Shown one piece after another: positions 24,452 to 28,717 of a DNA stretch of 28,717 bases. The position numbers were made by a program, and so were the translations under genes. The DNA lies in assembly GCA_038260095.1 (NCBI GenBank), contig JBBSOC010000024.1, positions 1 to 28,717 of the forward strand. The letters run 5' to 3'. Position 1 is the first letter of the stretch. Each line of letters opens with the position of its first letter. This DNA is from QHCE01 sp038260095. GTDB lineage: Bacteria > Actinomycetota > Actinomycetes > Mycobacteriales > QHCE01. Below the pieces are notes generated by a model. It searched no databases. It was not told where the DNA came from and saw nothing but the letters and a program-made list of their open reading frames with translations.

Positions 24452-25066
24452 TCAGCGTTTCGGAAAAAGGCGATCTATCCAAGCAGGCTGTCTAAATACC
24501 CTTTGTGGCGATATTTTTCGGTTGGCGTCGATGACTCGCACCATACTGATGCTGAATATGTGCTCTCTATGGTGACGCTTTGCTACCTCAAATTCGTTCC
24601 TCGCGTAGGCGGCTTGAGCCCGGTCGTTTCTCTTGTCCACTTTCAAAACGAGCGAGTGGACATCGCTATTGTGCCGCGCCCATGTATCCGCCATATTCAT
24701 AAACCGGTCTATAAGGGGCTCGCTGCCATCTGTCGATTTCCCTCGGTGCTCTGGGTCTACCCACACTTCCACTATTTCTCCGACAGACCTTCCTCCTTCA
24801 GCCTTTGTACCCTTTCGTACTTGCACTCCAAACGTGCCCACCCACTCACCCGCTACGTCTACCCCCTTACTATCGGTCACCGCTACAAAGAAAACATTTG
24901 GCGCACTGGCCCGCCGCGCCGCTCGGTTCTTCCAGGTGCGCGTCGTCCATTTCTCTATCGGTAAATGCCCTACCTCGTGAGGGTGGCTGGTCCGTAAGAT
25001 TTGGGTTATGGCGCTGCGGTACTCCGACCACTCACTTTCCTGCATATGCCGCACGGTGACGCCCAT
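24452..25066 (-). CDS. GNAT-family N-acetyltransferase
   Basis: A 204-residue acetyl-CoA-dependent acetyltransferase (PF00583). The acetyl-CoA loop is VDPEHRGKSTDGSEPLIDRF, with the R-G-K-x-x-G core slightly extended (RGKSTDG). The C-terminal motif is LVLKVDKRNDRAQAAYARNE, where N and Y mark the product-release region. The N-terminus (VTVRHMQESEWSEYRSAITQ) is typical. The substrate is unknown. Its base composition is AT-richer than the neighbouring PBP gene, which may reflect recent acquisition. It is divergent from the PBP gene across 133 bp. Confidence 0.82.
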   Translation of the reverse strand: MGVTVRHMQESEWSEYRSAITQILRTSHPHEVGHLPIEKWTTRTWKNRAARRASAPNVFFVAVTDSKGVDVAGEWVGTFGVQVRKGTKAEGGRSVGEIVEVWVDPEHRGKSTDGSEPLIDRFMNMADTWARHNSDVHSLVLKVDKRNDRAQAAYARNEFEVAKRHHREHIFSISMVRVIDANRKISPQRVFRQPAWIDRLFPKR

Positions 25067-25199
25067 ACGACAACGCTACTGGCAAACGGCGCAGAGTCTT
25101 CTGTTTCGGCTAAAACGCTGCTCATAGCCTGTCCATACTGCTGCTGCTAGCCGGCAGGGATTCCGCACAAAACCCCTACGCACCTGGCCAGCTCCCGGC

Positions 25200-27110
25200 A
25201 TGATGGGTGCCATGACACCAGCAGCCCGTCTGTCTCCAGCCCTACGCCGTCGTTTCATGATCAGCGCTGCCGTTTTGCTGGTGTTTGCGATCGGGGCCGT
25301 TGTCGTGATCAGGGCATGCGGCTATAACGACTCTGACAGCCGAGCCCAGGGTGCGCTCGATGGCTTTGTGACCGCGTGGCGGTCAGGCACGTTTACTGAC
25401 GTTCACTACACCACCGCTGGCAACGTCCCAGCTTTCTACGCCAAGGCGGCCGGTGACTTCGCCGGCGAAACACCGAAGCTCGCCGCCGACCGCGTGTCCA
25501 CCGATGGCGATAAGGGTCACGCCAAGGTGCACGTGACCTGGGGCCTTGGCTCTGGACAGACCTGGCGTTACGACACCACTGTGCAGCTACGCAAACAGGG
25601 GGAAGATTGGCGGATCGCGTGGTCGCCAGCGACCCTACACCCCAAGCTCAAGGGCGATGACGCGCTGCGGGTACATCGCGGCGTAGCTAATCGCGGTGAC
25701 ATCCGAGGCGGCGACGACACACTCCTTGTTACCGAACGTCCAGTGATACAGGTGGGTGTGGTGCCGCGAGAAGTGACCGACCCGGCCGCACTCGCCACCA
25801 CTCTGGGCACAAAGCTGGCCGCTGATGGCGTCGATGCGGCTGACCTGCTGAAGCAAATCCGCAGCGTAAAGCCGGACGAGCGGGTCGAGGTAGTGACATT
25901 ACGTCGGGAGCGCTACGACGCTATTAAATCGGCGATCCACGACCTGCCCGGTGTTCATTTTACCGAGGCGACTATGCCACTCGCGCCGCGTCGCGAGTTT
26001 GCCCGGGCGGTGCTCGGCGACGTGGGCCCGGTAACGAAGGAGGAAATGACCGCCCATCCTGGCGCCTACCGGATCGGCGACCAGGTCGGTAAGGGCGGCC
26101 TGCAGCAGCGCTATCAGGATCTATTGGCGAGCAGTGCCGACGTGACGGTTGAGACTACAAGCGGGCTGAAGCTAGCTTCCTTCGCCGGCAAGGTCGGCCA
26201 GCAACTGACCACCACATTGGATACCCGGACGCAGAACGCGGCCGACAACGCGCTGGCAGCACAAGATAAACAGAGCGCACTAGTGGCGATTCGCGTCTCC
26301 GATGGCGCGATCCTCGCAGCCGCGAACGGCCCGAGCACCTCTGGTGTCAACTTGGCCTTCGAGGCCGCCACTGCGCCCGGCTCCACGTTCAAAATGGTTT
26401 CCGGCTGGGGCTATCTCAACGCGGGCGTGACACCCGATCAAACTGTGCCGTGCCCCAAGTACGTCACGGCCGGCGGCAAGCGGTTCCAGAATGACCACGA
26501 GTTTGAGCTCGGTGATGTACCGTTTCGTACCGATTTCGCGCAATCGTGCAACACCGCCTTCGCCGGGCTAGCACCAAAGCTGGGCAATGACGGGCTGGCA
26601 AAAGCCGGTAAAGAGTTGGGGATCGGCACCAAATGGACTGTAGGACTAGACGCTCACACCGGTTCGATTGCCACTGGCGGCTCGGACGCGGAGAAAGCCG
26701 CGGCGGCCTTTGGCCAAGGTAAGACCACGGTAAGCCCGCTGGCCATGGCCGCCGCTACCGCCGCCGTGGCTCGCGGACAGTGGCGGCAACCAGTGTTGGT
26801 GACCGGACCGGCACAGCAGAAGGCGGCAGATGGGAAGAAACTAGACGGCCGCCTAATCGGCCAGCTCCACGAGATGATGTGTGAAGTAGTAACCAAAGGC
26901 ACTGCTACCGAGTTACGTTCCGTCCCCGGTGAGCCGGTCTGCGGGAAGACCGGCACTGCCGAATACGGTGACGAGCAGCCACCCCGTAGCCATGGTTGGT
27001 TCGTCGGCTATCAGGGAGACATCGCGTTTGCGGTATTCGTGAATGACGGCGGTTCCTCCGCGCCGGCGGTCGACATTGCGGGACGGTTCCTGCGAGCGCT
27101 TCCCCGGTAG
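25200..27110 (+). CDS. class B penicillin-binding protein with NTF2-like (MecA_N) domain
   Basis: A 636-residue D,D-transpeptidase that cross-links peptidoglycan outside the membrane, similar in layout to mycobacterial Rv2864c (PBP-lipo). It has a membrane anchor (about 20-38), an NTF2-like MecA_N domain (about 45-150), a PBP dimer domain (about 155-330) and a transpeptidase domain (about 335-635). Catalytic motifs are complete: S395-T-F-K398, S449-C-N451 and K583-T-G-T586. The Cys40 in VIRACGYND might be a lipobox, though Arg at -2 is atypical. Starts at 25200, 25203 or 25212 are possible; none has a good ribosome site. The MecA_N architecture also occurs in low-affinity PBPs, so reduced beta-lactam sensitivity is possible but not shown. 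Confidence 0.9.
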   Translation: MMGAMTPAARLSPALRRRFMISAAVLLVFAIGAVVVIRACGYNDSDSRAQGALDGFVTAWRSGTFTDVHYTTAGNVPAFYAKAAGDFAGETPKLAADRVSTDGDKGHAKVHVTWGLGSGQTWRYDTTVQLRKQGEDWRIAWSPATLHPKLKGDDALRVHRGVANRGDIRGGDDTLLVTERPVIQVGVVPREVTDPAALATTLGTKLAADGVDAADLLKQIRSVKPDERVEVVTLRRERYDAIKSAIHDLPGVHFTEATMPLAPRREFARAVLGDVGPVTKEEMTAHPGAYRIGDQVGKGGLQQRYQDLLASSADVTVETTSGLKLASFAGKVGQQLTTTLDTRTQNAADNALAAQDKQSALVAIRVSDGAILAAANGPSTSGVNLAFEAATAPGSTFKMVSGWGYLNAGVTPDQTVPCPKYVTAGGKRFQNDHEFELGDVPFRTDFAQSCNTAFAGLAPKLGNDGLAKAGKELGIGTKWTVGLDAHTGSIATGGSDAEKAAAAFGQGKTTVSPLAMAAATAAVARGQWRQPVLVTGPAQQKAADGKKLDGRLIGQLHEMMCEVVTKGTATELRSVPGEPVCGKTGTAEYGDEQPPRSHGWFVGYQGDIAFAVFVNDGGSSAPAVDIAGRFLRALPR

Positions 27111-27152
27111 AAAGTGGTCCGCAATGACTGTCACTCCTCATGGAGGTTCTAG

Positions 27153-27284
27153 ATATGCAGAACTAACTGCTGTTCTTTCGGATTTGGCCCTGCGTTCGGC
27201 GTCGCCTACGAATCGCCGCACGTGTTCCCCATCTACTACGATGCTCTGGCTCGTAGTACCACCCAAGGCAAACTGAAAAAGTGA
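27153..27284 (+). pseudogene. orphan C-terminal coding remnant upstream of the LRR-like gene
   Basis: A 43-codon frame without a start codon, closed by TAG at 27150-27152 upstream and TGA at 27282-27284. It reads FGFGPAFGVAYESPHVFPIY then YDALARSTTQGKLKK. The composition (aromatic, balanced, not repetitive) looks like the end of a real protein rather than noise. It ends 7 bp before the ATG of the LRR-like gene, the spacing expected for a former operon partner. I do not recognise the family. Confidence 0.35.
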
Positions 27285-27291
27285 GGGAATA

Positions 27292-27822
27292 ATGCCTATT
27301 CATCGTGAGGGTGCTTACCTTCACTCTTCGGACATCGACGGTCTACTGTCGATCGGAATCGAATCAGACAAACTGGAAGCCTGCGTGAACGAGGTGCTCA
27401 GACATAGAGTGAAGGGAGTTTTCGGTACACCGACTTTCGGTTTCAAAGAAGACAATCTCGACTTTTTGACGAAGCTGCGCTTCGTCACGAGGGTTCACTT
27501 CTGGGACGTCAAAATGCGGGATATTAATGGGATATACGAGTTGGCCGATCTCCAGTATTTCTGCGTCAGTCCACGACGGCCGGGAATCGATTTTAGTCGT
27601 CTTCCTAAACTGCCGCGGCTCAAGCGGCTTGTGTTTGCTCGATGCCGTAACCTCGAGTCGTTACAGGGACTGGATCGCATAGCTCCGAACGTCGAACACC
27701 TGGTAGTCGACAGCTGTGGTCGGGTGGCAGACGGTGCACAAGTCGTCAAGTATCTCCCTAAGCTGCAACGCGCAGTCGTCCACCACACCCTGCTGGTCGG
27801 TCCAGACGCCTCTTTAGGCTGA
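27292..27822 (+). CDS. leucine-rich-repeat-like protein, unknown role (immunity-type candidate)
   Basis: A 176-residue soluble protein. The N-terminal part (HREGAYLHSSDIDGLLSIG, ACVNEVLRHRVKGVFG) is unfamiliar. From about residue 50 the sequence has an irregular leucine-rich rhythm: LDFLTKLRFVTRVHFWDV, INGIYELADLQYF, LPKLPRLKRLVFARCRNLES, APNVEHLVVDSCGRV, LPKLQRAVVHHTLLVG. Small LRR-like proteins of this kind are often encoded after polymorphic toxin genes as immunity proteins; that role is inferred from context only. GAGGG lies 4-5 nt before the ATG at 27292. The GC content is lower than in the PBP gene upstream. Confidence 0.6.
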   Translation: MPIHREGAYLHSSDIDGLLSIGIESDKLEACVNEVLRHRVKGVFGTPTFGFKEDNLDFLTKLRFVTRVHFWDVKMRDINGIYELADLQYFCVSPRRPGIDFSRLPKLPRLKRLVFARCRNLESLQGLDRIAPNVEHLVVDSCGRVADGAQVVKYLPKLQRAVVHHTLLVGPDASLG

Positions 27823-28015
27823 ATATTTCTCGCTGGGGCAATACCAACGAATCGCCCACACAACACACGACATGAGGGCTGAACCGGGCAAGCATCACAG
27901 CTAGCGCCGTGTCGGATGGTCCTAGATTCGTCAGAAAAACCGGACGCGGAAATAGTGTTCCCCGGACGGATACCCGGGCTCAGGTTTTTCAGAGTAGCTG
28001 TGCAACACTCGTGCC

Positions 28016-28717
28016 ATGGCGAACAGTACCCACCTACACACGGCAACCCCACGAGCCCGACAGATGCTAAACAAAGTCCCAGAAATCACGATCTACTTCT
28101 GGATCATCAAAATTCTGGCCACCACAGTAGGCGAAACCGGGGCAGATAACCTGAACGAAAAGCTGAATCTAGGCTTGACTGGCACGACCTACGTCATGGG
28201 CAGCCTGCTGATTATCACACTATTCTTCCAGTTCAGATGCAGAAAGTACGTGCCAGGAATCTACTGGCTCGCAGTCGTCCTGCTCAGCATCGTCGGCACG
28301 CTGATCACCGACAACTTAGTGGACAGCTACGGGATCCCTCTAGAGACGACCACCATCATCTTCAGCGTCGCACTGGCAGCGACCTTCGCGGCGTGGTACG
28401 CGAGCGAGAAGACCTTGTCCATTCACACCATCTACACGACTCGGCGGGAAGCCTTCTACTGGGCAGCCATCCTGTTCACGTTCGCCTTAGGTACCGCGGC
28501 AGGTGACCTAGTGGGAGAGAAGCTCAACCTGGGCTACTGGAAGTCAGCGCTCATATTCGGCGCGCTGATCGCAATCGTGGCAGCCGCCGCCTTCCGCTTC
28601 AAGCTGAACACAGTCCTAGCCTTCTGGATCGCCTACATCCTGACCCGGCCGCTCGGCGCATCAATCGGTGACTACCTGTCACAAGCTCGCGCCGACAACG
28701 GCCTCGGCTTAGGCACA
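28016..28717 (+). CDS. COG4705/DUF347 repeat membrane protein (3' end outside window)
   Basis: The frame opens at ATG 28016 (MANSTHLHTATPRARQMLNK) and stays open for 234 codons to the window edge. Four copies of the DUF347 repeat (PF03988) are visible, each a hydrophobic helix ending in a Gly-x-x-x-x-Asp motif: TTVGETGADNLNEKLNLG, VGTLITDNLVDSYG, FALGTAAGDLVGEKLNLG and PLGASIGDYLSQAR. The family is described as uncharacterised membrane-anchored proteins and is about 250-270 residues long, so nearly all of it is present. An ATG at 28067 (MLNKVPEITIYFW) is an alternative start. No strong ribosome site precedes either. The 193 bp upstream hold no gene. Confidence 0.85.
   Translation, partial: MANSTHLHTATPRARQMLNKVPEITIYFWIIKILATTVGETGADNLNEKLNLGLTGTTYVMGSLLIITLFFQFRCRKYVPGIYWLAVVLLSIVGTLITDNLVDSYGIPLETTTIIFSVALAATFAAWYASEKTLSIHTIYTTRREAFYWAAILFTFALGTAAGDLVGEKLNLGYWKSALIFGALIAIVAAAAFRFKLNTVLAFWIAYILTRPLGASIGDYLSQARADNGLGLGT

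Noticed and set aside
27961..27990. CCCGG...CCGGG hairpin followed by TTTTT as a terminator upstream of the DUF347 gene
   Set aside because: The stem is only 5 bp and is separated from the T-run by several bases; too weak to call.

Overview
The window looks like chromosomal DNA of an actinomycete (high-GC Gram-positive), most likely a Pseudonocardiaceae/Mycobacteriales-type organism. The reasons are moderately high GC, many GTG/TTG starts, several starts that look leaderless (a TANNNT -10 box 6-8 nt before the start codon), the MurT/GatD pair, a MecA_N-type class B PBP, DUF427 and MmyB-type XRE proteins, and an actinobacterial CtaG. No rRNA, tRNA, CRISPR array or complete prophage was seen. 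Several genes are broken or truncated (IS982 transposase end, a Rossmann-like ORF, a DUF4037 gene, a short orphan coding remnant), which suggests local decay or assembly errors.

Layout. 1-118: end of an IS982-type transposase. 338-4006 (minus): LtrA membrane protein, a frameshifted Rossmann-like gene and a large secreted peptidoglycan amidase. 4154-6365: M20 metallopeptidase diverging from a metallo-beta-lactamase-fold hydrolase. 6440-7962: a compact two-gene unit of nucleotidyltransferase plus winged-helix protein behind a leaderless promoter, the best candidate here for a poorly described toxin-antitoxin or defence module.

8002-15035 (minus): an envelope cluster of an FN3-bearing membrane protein, a membrane-anchored esterase, GatD and MurT (lipid II amidation), a TPM-like Gly-rich membrane protein and CtaG. 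A DUF1345-like membrane protein diverges from CtaG, followed by a frameshifted DUF4037 gene. 17155-19039 (minus): an adenosine-deaminase-like protein lacking the usual catalytic Glu, and a slipin.

19405-20613: a small secreted Cys-containing protein behind an AT-rich promoter, and a VapBC toxin-antitoxin operon with a perfect palindromic operator over its promoter. 20668-23210: an XRE/MmyB regulator divergent from a 14-TM DHA2 efflux pump, sharing an inverted-repeat-rich intergenic region. A perfect 22-bp palindrome separates the pump gene from a convergent small membrane-protein gene. 23602-27822: tandem-DUF427 protein, GNAT acetyltransferase, penicillin-binding protein, an orphan coding remnant and an LRR-like protein. 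The window ends inside a COG4705/DUF347 membrane protein.

Functional theme: much of the content concerns the cell envelope (amidase, MurT/GatD, PBP, esterase, TPM-like and FN3 proteins), mixed with small accessory modules (two toxin-antitoxin-like loci, an efflux pump with its regulator, and a possible immunity-type LRR gene).
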